The notes under the pieces are model-generated. The model was not told the DNA's origin. It did no database searches and was given only the letters and a program-made list of their open reading frames with translations. A stretch of DNA of 64,000 nucleotides from Paracoccus sp. S1E-3 (lineage in GTDB: Bacteria; Pseudomonadota; Alphaproteobacteria; Rhodobacterales; Rhodobacteraceae), in NCBI RefSeq assembly GCF_013868135.1, contig NZ_JACEMU010000004.1:1-64000 (forward strand), given 5' to 3'. The translations under genes were made by a program, and so were the position numbers. This document shows, piece by piece, positions 17,571 to 26,181 of the stretch (the stretch's first letter is position 1; every line of letters begins with the position of its first letter).

Positions 17571-18368
17571 TCAGCCCCGATGCGCGCCTTCAGCCAGTGC
17601 GGCGACGAAATCCAGCACCTCGGCCACCGGGTGCCCTTCGGCGATGCGTTTGACGATGGCCGACCCCACGACGCAGCCATCGGCGACCGACGCGATGGCT
17701 TCGGCGGCCTCCGGCGTCGAGATGCCGAAGCCCACCACCACCGGCAGATCCGCTGCCGCGCTGATGCGCGCGACTTCGGGGGCCACGGTCGCGGCATCGG
17801 CCGAGGCGCCGCCGGTCACCCCGTTGACGGCGACGTAATAGACGAAGCCCGAGGTATTGGCGACCACCGCAGGCAGGCGCCGGTCATCGGTCGTGGGCGT
17901 GGCGAGGCGGATGAAATTGATGCCGGCCGCGCGCGCGGGCAGGCACAGCTCGGCATCCTCCTCGGGCGGCAGGTCGACGACGATCAGCCCGTCGATCCCG
18001 GCCTCGACGGCGTCTTCAAGGAACTGCGCCACGCCGCCCCTGCGGGCATAGATCGGGTTGTAATAGCCCATCAGCACGATGGGCGTGGAGTCGTCGGTCC
18101 GGCGGAATTCGCGCACCATGGCCAGCGTCTCGGTGACGCTGCCGCCGGCATCCAGTGCGCGATGGGCGGCGGCTTCGATCGTGGGGCCGTCGGCCATCGG
18201 ATCGGTGAAGGGCATGCCCAGTTCGATGATGTCGACGCCCGCGCCGGGCAGTCCGGCCAGAACCTGCGCCGAACTGTCGCGGTCGGGATCGCTGGCCATG
18301 ATATAGGCCACGAAGGCTTTGCGGTTTTCCGCCCGCAGTCGGGCGAAGGTGGCGTCGATTCGGCTCAT
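17571..18368 (-). CDS. trpA: Tryptophan synthase alpha subunit
   Basis: 265-residue TIM barrel that cleaves indole-3-glycerol phosphate to indole and glyceraldehyde-3-phosphate. The catalytic Glu lies in [20 protein letters not shown] near residue 50, and the second catalytic Asp in [11 protein letters not shown]; the phosphate loop is [12 protein letters not shown]. The ATG at 18368 has a GGAGGAAAC ribosome site. trpB is not adjacent; trpA instead heads a run of overlapping unrelated genes (VOC, GNAT, YhhN, DjlA-like). A decayed GH1 gene lies upstream, divergently. Confidence 0.96.
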   Translation of the reverse strand: MSRIDATFARLRAENRKAFVAYIMASDPDRDSSAQVLAGLPGAGVDIIELGMPFTDPMADGPTIEAAAHRALDAGGSVTETLAMVREFRRTDDSTPIVLMGYYNPIYARRGGVAQFLEDAVEAGIDGLIVVDLPPEEDAELCLPARAAGINFIRLATPTTDDRRLPAVVANTSGFVYYVAVNGVTGGASADAATVAPEVARISAAADLPVVVGFGISTPEAAEAIASVADGCVVGSAIVKRIAEGHPVAEVLDFVAALAEGAHRG

Positions 18369-18478
18369 CGGTTTCCTCCGTATCGGGACGGGGTTAGCGC
18401 GCGGGCGCGCCGGGATCAATGCGGGGATTGGCGCCCCCGCTGCCTCGGCCATGCCGAATTGGATGTCCAAGGTGGCCG

Positions 18479-19206
18479 ATGTTGAAGCATGGCGATTTTC
18501 CGGCCGATTTCCGGTTCGGCGTGCCACCGCCGCCTGTCACATCGAGGGCCGCCGTTTCGGCGGTGCCGGCAGCGGCCAATGGCACCGCTTCGCGGCCACG
18601 CCCGGCAATGTCGCGGGCGGCAGCGCCGGCGCGGCCGGCGAAGATCACCTTCACCGCCGGCCGGAAGATCTGCACCTGATCCGCGCCGGCGGTTTCGACG
18701 CCCGGCGCTTTTCCACCCGTTGGGCGCGGGTGATGTTCGATGACGCCGGCCTGAACGCTGGGGGGCTGCGCGACAACCGCGCCGCGGCCCATGTAGCCTA
18801 TGCTTGTTTCACATGCACCCGGTTGATGCGATCGCGATGCGGGTCTCGCGTGCCGATCGCCACGGCGATCCGGGATCGTGCCGAATTTCGAAACCGCCCA
18901 TCCCTCCACGCGCAGGTGTCGCGACTGCCGCTGTGCGTCACCGAAAACGGCCTGGACCGGGACGAGCGGCGTCGTGGGCGGCCGCGTTGATGATCGGGTC
19001 CGGCAGGCCATATCCGTGACGACATGGCGGCGGCGCAGCGCGCCTTCCGGGCGGACGTGGATCTGCGCGGATTCTTCCAGTGGTCGCTGCGGGACAATTT
19101 CGCATGGTCGCTGGGCCACGACCCGCGCTTCGGCATGACCCATGTCGATTACGACACCCGGGAGCCGACGCCCAAAGGCTCCTATCTGATGCTGCGTGAC
19201 GCGCTC
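18479..19206 (+). pseudogene. Decayed GH1 beta-glucosidase (frameshifts and internal deletion)
   Basis: Reading across frames recovers both ends of a glycoside hydrolase family 1 enzyme. The start is [15 protein letters not shown] at 18479; one base is missing near 18523, after which the next frame continues the GH1 N-terminal region (HIEGRRFGGAGSGQW, then RPEDLHLIRAGGFDARRFST, WARVM). About two thirds of the protein, including the acid/base TxNEP motif, is absent. The C-terminal part resumes with LPLCVTENGL (the nucleophile TENG), hits a TGA near 18988, and after two further frame changes continues DLRGFFQWSLRDNFAWSLG to VDYDTREPTPKGSYL, ending beside the M20 gene. Total length about 730 bp against about 1.3 kb for an intact gene. 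Confidence 0.88.
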
Positions 19207-20344
19207 AGCCGTTCAGGTCGCGGGCAAGCCGATGAAACAACCGGACCGACGGCGCGATCAGCGCATCGGGGAAATCGTAGTTTTCGGCGTGAAGCGGCGG
19301 CTGGTCGATGCCCGCCCCCAGCAGGATCATCGCGGTTTTCGCGCAGGCGCCGAAACGGCCGAAATCCTCCGAGGCGCGCATCGGCAGCCCCTCGGTCTGG
19401 ACCGCGATGCCGGTGCCCTCGGCTGCGCCTGCCAGCAGGGCCGTGGCCTCGGGGTGGTTGACCGAGGCGGCGAATGCGTCCTGCCAGTCAAAGGCGGCGC
19501 CCAGCCCGTGGCGGGTCGCGGCGTCGGTGACGATTGCCTCGGCATCCGCGCGCAGGGCGGTCATGGCGTCGTCACGCTGGGTGCGCAGCGTCACCCAGAT
19601 ATCGGCCGTGCCGGGGGTGATGCCGAAGGCGGGTTCGCCCATCGACAGATGGGTGAGGGTGACCAGCCGGAAATCGGCATCGCTCTGGCTGCCTTGGGGC
19701 AGGGCCAGCAGGGCAGGCAGGATCTCGGTCAGGGCAAGCGTCGGCGTGCGCGCCTTTTCCGGCTCGGAGGCATGGGCGGTCGCGCCGGTCAGCCGCGTCC
19801 GCATCCCGACCGAGGCGCAATTCACCGGCCCCGGCGCCAGCAGCGCCCGGCCCTGCGCGAGGCCCGGAAAATTGTGGATGGCGAAGCCGTAGTCAAAGGC
19901 GGGCAGGGCCGGATCGGCCAGCATGGCGGCGGCGCCTGCGCCGTTCTCCTCGGCCGGCTGGAACAGCAGCCAGACCGTGCCACGGACCGGGCGCTGGCGC
20001 GACAGCAGCCTGCCAAGACCGACAAGCCCGGTCATATGCCCGTCGTGCCCGCACAGATGAGCCACGCCTTCGGTGGTGGAGCGGTGATCGGGTCCCGCCG
20101 CTTCAGGGATCGGCAGGGCGTCCAGCTCGGCCCGGAACATCACCTGTGGGCCGGGGGCCGCGCCCCGAAACCCTGCGACCACGCCGGTGCCGCCGATCCC
20201 GGTCAGCACCCGGTCCGCGCCCAGATCGCGCATCAGCGCGGCCATGCGGGCGGCGGTGCGGATTTCCCGGCCTGAAAGCTCGGGCTGGCGATGCAGGTCG
20301 CGGCGCAGGGCGATCAGTTCGGCAATATCGGCATTGGTGAGCAT
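19205..20344 (-). CDS. M20 family amidohydrolase (hippurate hydrolase/aminoacylase-like)
   Basis: 379-residue M20D-type metallo-amidohydrolase. Metal ligands are recognisable in AHLCGHDGHMTGLVG (with HDGH) and FQPAEENGAG (the catalytic Glu pair), and in LPMRASEDFGRFG with HAENYDF near the C terminus. The dimerisation lid domain lies between about 180 and 290. Such enzymes hydrolyse N-acylated amino acids, hippurate or IAA-type conjugates; specificity is unclear. It is divergent from DUF4202, with 44 bp between starts. Confidence 0.92.
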   Translation of the reverse strand: MLTNADIAELIALRRDLHRQPELSGREIRTAARMAALMRDLGADRVLTGIGGTGVVAGFRGAAPGPQVMFRAELDALPIPEAAGPDHRSTTEGVAHLCGHDGHMTGLVGLGRLLSRQRPVRGTVWLLFQPAEENGAGAAAMLADPALPAFDYGFAIHNFPGLAQGRALLAPGPVNCASVGMRTRLTGATAHASEPEKARTPTLALTEILPALLALPQGSQSDADFRLVTLTHLSMGEPAFGITPGTADIWVTLRTQRDDAMTALRADAEAIVTDAATRHGLGAAFDWQDAFAASVNHPEATALLAGAAEGTGIAVQTEGLPMRASEDFGRFGACAKTAMILLGAGIDQPPLHAENYDFPDALIAPSVRLFHRLARDLNG

Positions 20345-20388
20345 GATTGTGGCATGACATGGCCGCGCCGCTTGGGCAAGATGCGCCC

Positions 20389-20961
20389 ATGAGCACCAAA
20401 CGCGACGAAGTTTTCGCCCGAATCGATGCGGCCAATGCCGCGGATCCGCATCAGGAAGCCGGCGAGCCGGCCGAACTGCTGTATGGTCAGCGCATGACCG
20501 CCGAGCAGCGCGCCCTTTACCCCGAGGCCTCCGAGCCGTTGCAGATCGCCTGCCGGGGGCAGCATGTCGAACGATGGAAGCTGCCGCGCCATGATTTCCC
20601 GGATGGCCGGGTGGGCTATCTGGCCTGGCGGGTCGAACAGGGGCGCCGTCATGCCGCGCGGGTGGCAGGCTTCATGGCCGGGGCCGGTTATACCCCCGAC
20701 GAGATCGCCCATGCCGAAAAAATGCTGCGCAAGGAGGGGATCAAGCGCGATCCTGACGTGCAGGCCCTTGAAGATGTCGCCTGCTTTACCTTCATGCGTC
20801 ACTATATGGCGCCTTTCGCCGAAACCCAGACGCCCGAGGATATGGAGCGTATCGTCAACAAGACCGCCCGCAAGATGTCGGCCATGGCGCGGGCGCGGGC
20901 GCTTGACGAATTCGCCATCCCCGAGCCGCTGGCGAGCTTCTTCCGCGACGATGCGCGCTGA
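20389..20961 (+). CDS. DUF4202 domain-containing protein
   Basis: 190-residue cytosolic helical protein of the DUF4202 family. Conserved features include LLYGQRMTAEQRALYP, the HD-like pair in ARGQHVERWKLPRHDFP, GYLAWRVEQGRRHA and LRKEGIKRDPDVQALEDVACFTFM, with regularly placed His/Asp residues that suggest a metal-binding helical bundle. Biochemical function is unknown. It is 24 bp upstream of cbpA in the same direction, so it may be cotranscribed. Confidence 0.85.
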   Translation: MSTKRDEVFARIDAANAADPHQEAGEPAELLYGQRMTAEQRALYPEASEPLQIACRGQHVERWKLPRHDFPDGRVGYLAWRVEQGRRHAARVAGFMAGAGYTPDEIAHAEKMLRKEGIKRDPDVQALEDVACFTFMRHYMAPFAETQTPEDMERIVNKTARKMSAMARARALDEFAIPEPLASFFRDDAR

Positions 20962-20985
20962 ATTCGAGATTTGGAAAGACAGAAG

Positions 20986-21912
20986 ATGGACGATCCCTAC
21001 AAGGCGCTCGGGCTGACAAAATCCGCCAGTCAGGACGATATCAAGAAGGCCTATCGCAAGATCGCCAAGACCGACCACCCCGACCTGAACCCCGACCCCA
21101 AGGCGGCGGAACGGTTCAAGGCGGCCTCCTCGGCCTATGATCTGCTGAAGGACCCCGATCAGCGCGCCCGCTTCGACCGGGGCGAGATCGACGCCACCGG
21201 GCAGGAACGCGCCCAGCAGAAATTCTATCGCGATTTCGCCGAGCGCGGCGACAATCCCTACCGGCAATATTCCAGTGCCGGGTATGGCGATTTCTCGGAT
21301 GTGTTCGACGATCTGTTCGGTGAGGGCGGCGGTTTCGGTGGCGGTTTCGGTGGCGGGTTCCGCCGCTCGGGCGGGGGGCAGGCCTTCGATATGCGCGGGC
21401 AGGATGCGCGCTATGATCTGGAAGTCGATTTCATGACCGCCGCCAAGGGGGGAAGCACCCGCATCACACTGCCCGGCGGCAGCGCTGTCGAGGTGCAGAT
21501 CCCCGAAGGCGCGACCGAGGGGCAGACCATCCGGTTGCGCGGCAAGGGCGGTCCCGGCCATGGCAAGGGCGCGCCGGGCGATGTCTATCTGACGCTGCAT
21601 GTGGGCAGTCACCCGGACTGGACCCGCGACGGCAACGACGTGACCATCACCCTGCCGATCACCATCGACGAAGCGGTGCTGGGCGGCAAGGTCGAGGTGC
21701 CGACGCTGGACGGGGCGGTATCGATGAACCTGCCGCGCGGCGCGACCACCGGCCAGAAGCTGCGCCTGAAGGGCAAGGGCATCAAGGGCGGCAATCAATA
21801 TGTGCAGCTCAAGATCGTGATGCCGCCGAATGTCGATCATGATCTGGTCGAGTTCATGGAAAAATGGCGCCAGGACAACCCCTATGATCCGCGCGGCGGA
21901 ATGGGGGTGTGA
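20986..21912 (+). CDS. cbpA: CbpA-like DnaJ cochaperone
   Basis: 308-residue class B J-domain protein (no zinc finger). The N-terminal J domain has HPD in TDHPDLNPDP, then a Gly/Phe-rich linker (GGGFGGGFGGGF) around residues 115-127, and two beta-sandwich client-binding domains (DARYDLEVDFMTAAKGG and RDGNDVTITLPITIDEAVLG) before the dimerisation tail. It stimulates DnaK ATPase. ATG at 20986 chosen with AGAAG upstream. The downstream CbpM-like gene is its expected inhibitor. Confidence 0.94.
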   Translation: MDDPYKALGLTKSASQDDIKKAYRKIAKTDHPDLNPDPKAAERFKAASSAYDLLKDPDQRARFDRGEIDATGQERAQQKFYRDFAERGDNPYRQYSSAGYGDFSDVFDDLFGEGGGFGGGFGGGFRRSGGGQAFDMRGQDARYDLEVDFMTAAKGGSTRITLPGGSAVEVQIPEGATEGQTIRLRGKGGPGHGKGAPGDVYLTLHVGSHPDWTRDGNDVTITLPITIDEAVLGGKVEVPTLDGAVSMNLPRGATTGQKLRLKGKGIKGGNQYVQLKIVMPPNVDHDLVEFMEKWRQDNPYDPRGGMGV

Positions 21913-21913
21913 G

Positions 21914-22252
21914 ATGGCGCGCTATACGGCAGAGGAACTCATCGCCAGCATCGACGATCTGACCGCGCCGCGGCTGACCCATTACATCGAGATGCGCGTG
22001 CTGCGCCCGGTCGTTTCGGAGCAGGGCGAGACCTTCCGCGAGATCGACCGGGCGCGGGCGCGCCTGCTATGCGATCTCAGCGAGGATTACGGGCTGGACG
22101 GCGACGCGCTGTCGCTTGTGATGCGGCTTCTGGATGAGACGCATGGGCTGCGTGGCCAGATGCGGGCGCTGATCGCGGCGCTTGCCGAGGAACCCGACGA
22201 GGCGCGCGAGCGTGTCATCGCCCGTATTCGCCTTGCGCGCAAGCAGGGCTGA
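21914..22252 (+). CDS. cbpM: CbpM-like chaperone modulator
   Basis: 112 residues with a MerR-like all-helical layout: LTAPRLTHYIEMRVLRPV is the HTH-type N-terminal element and FREIDRARARLLCDLSEDYGLDGDALSLVMRLLDE the characteristic long region of CbpM, which binds the CbpA J domain and blocks its DnaK contact. The gene begins one base after the cbpA stop, consistent with a coupled CbpA-CbpM pair. Confidence 0.85.
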   Translation: MARYTAEELIASIDDLTAPRLTHYIEMRVLRPVVSEQGETFREIDRARARLLCDLSEDYGLDGDALSLVMRLLDETHGLRGQMRALIAALAEEPDEARERVIARIRLARKQG

Positions 22253-22817
22253 TCGACGCGAGAGCAGGCCGGGCAGCAGCCGTTATGGGACTCGCTGCCT
22301 GTCGAAGCGGCGGGGCAGGCGGCGCGGTCCGCCCTGTGCGGATGACGGCGATCTCGATCCTGCGAAGTGGCCGTCTTGCCCGAGATGAGGACGGCCCGAA
22401 AGACGGCGCGGACAGCGGCATCCCGGCCGGGCAGGGAACCGGTCCGAAAGGTGCAGCCGGCGGCGCGACCACCGCTGTCGGCGTTTGGGCATGAGAATGC
22501 CGGGCGGCAGCGCGCCTTGGCCCGAATGACGCATGATCTGGGAAGACAGCGCTCACCAGCGCTGTGCGGCGCGGGGCTGCCCGGCATCTGAAACCCACAT
22601 CGGCCTGCCGGAAAGGTGGCCACGCCGGCAGGTCGGAGAGGACCGGCAGAGGGAGGCTGTCGGTCGCGCCGCCTGCCCTGTAAGGCGCTCCGGGAATCGG
22701 TGCGAATGAGGATCACGGCGCGGCGGCTGGTCGGCCTCGCTGATGCCGCTGCCAGCGGCGGATGCTGTGAAAGGGGCGGTATCGCCGCCGTGCGGCCGGG
22801 TGCAGACCGGCGCCCGC
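22253..22817. other. Non-coding stretch of 565 bp
   Basis: I see no convincing gene on either strand: the open frames lack ribosome sites and protein-like composition. One near-perfect 11-bp inverted repeat, CGGCCTGCCGG (22601-22611) with CCGGCAGGTCG (22625-22635), stands out. It lies between the convergent cbpM and smpB genes. No tmRNA tag-coding sequence was recognised despite the neighbouring smpB. Confidence 0.5.
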
Positions 22818-23291
22818 TCAGCTGTTCTGCTTCAGCAGCCGCTGCTTCTGGCGGTTCCAGTCGCGCTTGGCGGAGGTCTCGCGCTTGTCGGCGTTCTTCT
22901 TGCCCTTGGCGACGCCGATCTTCAGCTTCACGATACCCCGGTCGTTGAAATACATCACCAGCGGCACCAGCGTCATGCCCTCGCGCGCGGTGGCCGACCA
23001 CAGGCGCGCCAGTTCCTTCTTCGACACCAGCAGCTTGCGGCGGCGGCGTTCCTCGTGTCCGAAGACCCCGGCCTGCTTGTAGGCGGCGATATAGCCGTTG
23101 ATCAGCCACAGCTCGCCGCCTTCGACATTGGCATAGCTTTCGGCGATGTTGGACTGGCCGGTCCGCAGGGATTTCACCTCGGAACCGGTGAGGATGATGC
23201 CGACCTCCAGATCGCTTTCGATGAAGTAATCGAAACGCGCCCGGCGGTTCTCGGCGATGATCTTGTAATTGGGATCGGATTTCGTGGCCAT
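22818..23291 (-). CDS. smpB: SsrA-binding protein SmpB
   Basis: 157-residue partner of tmRNA in trans-translation, delivering it to stalled ribosomes. Family motifs: [41 protein letters not shown] and the basic tail [20 protein letters not shown] that mimics the mRNA path. Full length for the family. It follows the low-molecular-weight phosphatase gene on the same strand with 48 bp between them. Confidence 0.97.
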   Translation of the reverse strand: MATKSDPNYKIIAENRRARFDYFIESDLEVGIILTGSEVKSLRTGQSNIAESYANVEGGELWLINGYIAAYKQAGVFGHEERRRRKLLVSKKELARLWSATAREGMTLVPLVMYFNDRGIVKLKIGVAKGKKNADKRETSAKRDWNRQKQRLLKQNS

Positions 23292-23339
23292 GGTCGGGAT
23301 GAGATAGGGGCAGCGCGGGCCGAAGTAAAGGCGCCCGGC

Positions 23340-23813
23340 CTAGCGTCGGGGCTGGGTGATGCGGTCCAGCAGGCCCTCCGCCCCGGCCAGCACCTCCTCC
23401 CAGGTTGCGCCGAAGCCCGAGGCATCGCCGAAATAGGGATCGGCCACCGACTTGCCCTTCCGCCCCGGCACGTGATCCAGCATCAGCGACAGTCGCGCGG
23501 GCGCGTCGGCGGGGGCCAGGCGACGAAGCTCGGCCAGGTTGTCGCGGTCCATGGCGACGATATGGTCGAAGCGGTGAAAATCCTCGGCCCGGACCTGCCG
23601 CGCGCGCAGCGCGGAAATGTCGACGCCATGCCGCGCCGCGACCGCCTGCGCGCGCGGATCGGGCGCATCGCCGACATGCCAGTTGCCGGTCCCGGCCGAG
23701 TCGATCAGGATCGTCACGCCGGCGCGCGCCGCCACCGCGCGCAGCGCCCCCTCGGCCAGAGGCGAGCGGCAGATATTGCCGAGGCAGACGAACAGAACCG
23801 ATGGCGTGGACAT
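23340..23813 (-). CDS. Low molecular weight protein-tyrosine phosphatase
   Basis: 157 residues. The P-loop is Cys10-LGNIC-Arg16 (C-x5-R) and the general acid Asp lies in VADPYFGD near 124, both intact. LMW-PTPs dephosphorylate tyrosine residues, in bacteria often on BY-kinases that control polysaccharide export, but this copy is not in the exopolysaccharide locus and may be a housekeeping enzyme. Start ATG at 23813. Confidence 0.94.
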   Translation of the reverse strand: MSTPSVLFVCLGNICRSPLAEGALRAVAARAGVTILIDSAGTGNWHVGDAPDPRAQAVAARHGVDISALRARQVRAEDFHRFDHIVAMDRDNLAELRRLAPADAPARLSLMLDHVPGRKGKSVADPYFGDASGFGATWEEVLAGAEGLLDRITQPRR

Positions 23814-23934
23814 GATCTTGCTTTCCGGGATGTGCGATCCGCGCAGGTTACGCGATCCGTCGTGCGGGACAAGACGGTGCGGATTGTGGCGACCGACCGC
23901 GCCGATTAATCTGCAGCGAAATCAGGGGGGCGGG

Positions 23935-24369
23935 ATGTTCTTTCAGATCACATTGGGCTCGGTCCTGATGATGGCGACGGTGGCGATTGCGGGCCTGACC
24001 ACCTGGGCGCTGGAGCTGACGCTGGACAGCCGCGGCGACTGGCTGCGCCATTGGCGGCCGCGCGTGCGGGTGACCGTGGGCATTATGGTGATGACGCTTT
24101 GGGCGCTGGCGGCGATCTCGGCCCAGGTCTGGCTGTGGGCGGTGGTGCTGCAAGCCCTGGGCGCCTTCGCCGACCGCGAGGAGGCGATCTACTACACGCT
24201 GGTGACCTTCACCACGCTGGGCTACGGCGATGTGCTGCTGCCCAAGGGGCTGCGGGTGCTGGGGGCGCTGGCGGCGGTGAACGGGATGCTGAATATCGGT
24301 GTGCTGACTGCGGTGATGATCGACTCGATCCGGGTGCTCCGGCAGAAATATGGGGTTCCGACCCCCTGA
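23935..24369 (+). CDS. Two-helix potassium channel family protein
   Basis: 144 residues with an N-terminal membrane helix (residues 6-28), a second around 46-70, and a pore region with the selectivity-filter sequence TTLGYGD near 101-107, followed by a final helix. This is the Ion_trans_2 (PF07885) architecture; a tetramer would form the channel. No RCK or cyclic-nucleotide domain is attached. ATG at 23935 follows a CAGGGGGG ribosome site. Ion selectivity is inferred from the filter. Confidence 0.88.
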   Translation: MFFQITLGSVLMMATVAIAGLTTWALELTLDSRGDWLRHWRPRVRVTVGIMVMTLWALAAISAQVWLWAVVLQALGAFADREEAIYYTLVTFTTLGYGDVLLPKGLRVLGALAAVNGMLNIGVLTAVMIDSIRVLRQKYGVPTP

Positions 24370-24453
24370 CGCCCGCCGTGATGGCAGCAGGGCTTGCCCC
24401 TTCGGCCTTGATTTGATCCTCTGCCGCCTGAAACACAGGAGGAAGGGCGCAGG

Positions 24454-26112
24454 ATGGACAAGACAGGCAGGCATGGCGGGCAGATCCTTGTCGAGGCGCT
24501 GAAGGCGAACGGCGTCACCCGCGTCTTCTCGGTCCCCGGCGAAAGCTTTCTGGCGGTGCTGGACGGGCTTTACGATTCGGGGATCGAGAATATTGTCTGC
24601 CGGCAGGAGGGCGGCGCCGCGATGATGGCCGAAGCGACGGCGAAGCTGACCGGGCGCCCCGGTGTGGCGATCGTGACGCGCGGTCCCGGTGCCACCAATG
24701 CCAGCGCCGGCGTCCATGTCGCGCGCCAGGATTCGACTCCGATGATCCTGCTGGTCGGCCAGATCGCCCGCGCCGATCGCGACCGCGAGGCGTTTCAGGA
24801 ATTGAACTATCCGCAGGTCTTCGGCGGCATTGCCAAATGGGCGGCGCAGATCGACGATACCGCCCGGATCCCCGAATACATGGCCCGCGCCTTCCATGTG
24901 GCCATGTCCGGCCGACCCGGCCCGGTCGTGCTGGCGCTGCCCGAAGACATGCTGAGCGCCCATTCCGACGCCCCCGATCTGCCCGCCGCGCAGCCGGTGA
25001 TGAACGCGCCCTCGGCCGACGCCGTGGACGCGGTCATCGCGGCGCTGGCGCAGGCCGAGCGACCGCTGATCGTGCCCGGTGGATCATTGTGGTCCGAGAC
25101 GGCTGCCGAGAATCTCGCCCGCTTTGCCGCCGCCTGGGATGCACCGGTGGCGGTGCCCTTCCGGCGACAGGACCGGATCGACAACCGGCTGCCGCAATAT
25201 GTCGGCGATCTCGGCGTCGGCATGAACCCGCAGCTTGGCGCGGCGCTCGGCGAGGCGGATCTGGTGATCTCGCTGGGCTCGCGGCTGGGGGACACGCTGA
25301 CCAATGGCTATGCGCTGATGGACCCGGCCGGGCAGGGCCGGCGGATCGTCATGGTCCATCCCGACCCGGACGAGATCGGGCATCTCTGGCGCGCGGATCC
25401 CGGCATCTGCGCCGATCCGCAGGCGATGGTCGCGGCCCTCGCTGCGCGCCCGGCCACGCGCCGCTTCACCGACTGGACGACCGGGCTGCGCGCCCGCTAC
25501 GAGGACTGGCAGACCCTGCGCCCGACGCCGGGCGCCGTGCGGATGGAAAACATTATCCGCTGGCTGTCCGATCACTTGCCCGAAGACGCCGTCCTGACCA
25601 ATGGCGCGGGCAATTACGCGGCCTTTCTGCATCGCTATTTCCGCTTCAAACGGCCCTTCACCCAGGCGGCGCCGACCTCGGGCAGCATGGGTTATGGGCT
25701 GCCCGCCGCCATCGCCGCCAAGCTGAACACGCCGGACCGCGTGGTGGTCTGCCTCGCCGGCGACGGCTGCCTGCAGATGACCGTGAACGAGCTGTCGACC
25801 GCCGCCCAGCACGGCGCCCATGTGATCGTCATCGTCGCCAATAATGGCCAATACGGCACCATCCGCATGCATCAGGAGCGCCACTATCCGGCCCGCGTCT
25901 CGGGCACGGCCCTTGCCAGCCCCGATTTCGCCGCGCTGGCGCGCAGCTATGGCGGTCATGGCGAGGTGGTGACGGCAGATGCCGATTTTCCCGCCGCCTT
26001 CGCCCGCGCAGAGGCGGCGGGCAGCCTCGCCGTGATCGAGCTGCGACTGGACCCCGAGGCGCTGACCAGTTCGGCCACGTTGTCACAGATCCGCGCGTCG
26101 GCGCAGGGCTGA
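24454..26112 (+). CDS. Thiamine pyrophosphate-binding enzyme (acetolactate synthase large-subunit-like)
   Basis: 552-residue TPP-dependent enzyme with PYR, central and PP domains. The catalytic glutamate is in NIVCRQEGGAAMMAEA near residue 51, and the TPP/Mg motif is GDGCLQMTVNELSTAAQHG to VANN near 428-455. It resembles acetolactate synthase large subunits, but no regulatory subunit is adjacent and paralogues include sulfoacetaldehyde acetyltransferase, oxalyl-CoA decarboxylase-like and benzoylformate-type enzymes, so the reaction is not assigned. It precedes sseA and an aminotransferase in the same direction. Confidence 0.9.
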   Translation: MDKTGRHGGQILVEALKANGVTRVFSVPGESFLAVLDGLYDSGIENIVCRQEGGAAMMAEATAKLTGRPGVAIVTRGPGATNASAGVHVARQDSTPMILLVGQIARADRDREAFQELNYPQVFGGIAKWAAQIDDTARIPEYMARAFHVAMSGRPGPVVLALPEDMLSAHSDAPDLPAAQPVMNAPSADAVDAVIAALAQAERPLIVPGGSLWSETAAENLARFAAAWDAPVAVPFRRQDRIDNRLPQYVGDLGVGMNPQLGAALGEADLVISLGSRLGDTLTNGYALMDPAGQGRRIVMVHPDPDEIGHLWRADPGICADPQAMVAALAARPATRRFTDWTTGLRARYEDWQTLRPTPGAVRMENIIRWLSDHLPEDAVLTNGAGNYAAFLHRYFRFKRPFTQAAPTSGSMGYGLPAAIAAKLNTPDRVVVCLAGDGCLQMTVNELSTAAQHGAHVIVIVANNGQYGTIRMHQERHYPARVSGTALASPDFAALARSYGGHGEVVTADADFPAAFARAEAAGSLAVIELRLDPEALTSSATLSQIRASAQG

Positions 26113-26181
26113 CGCAATCGGGTTGCCCCAATCGCGGTGCGGCGCTAGAGACGTGCCGCAACTGACCGTGAGGAGGCGCGC

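Noticed and set aside
20314-21840. 508-codon minus-strand frame over DUF4202 and cbpA
   Set aside because: Shadow of two confident genes on the other strand.
22253-23340. Possible tmRNA near smpB
   Set aside because: No tag-like coding sequence (Ala-Asn-Asp start) and no permuted acceptor/coding pieces were recognised in the neighbourhood.
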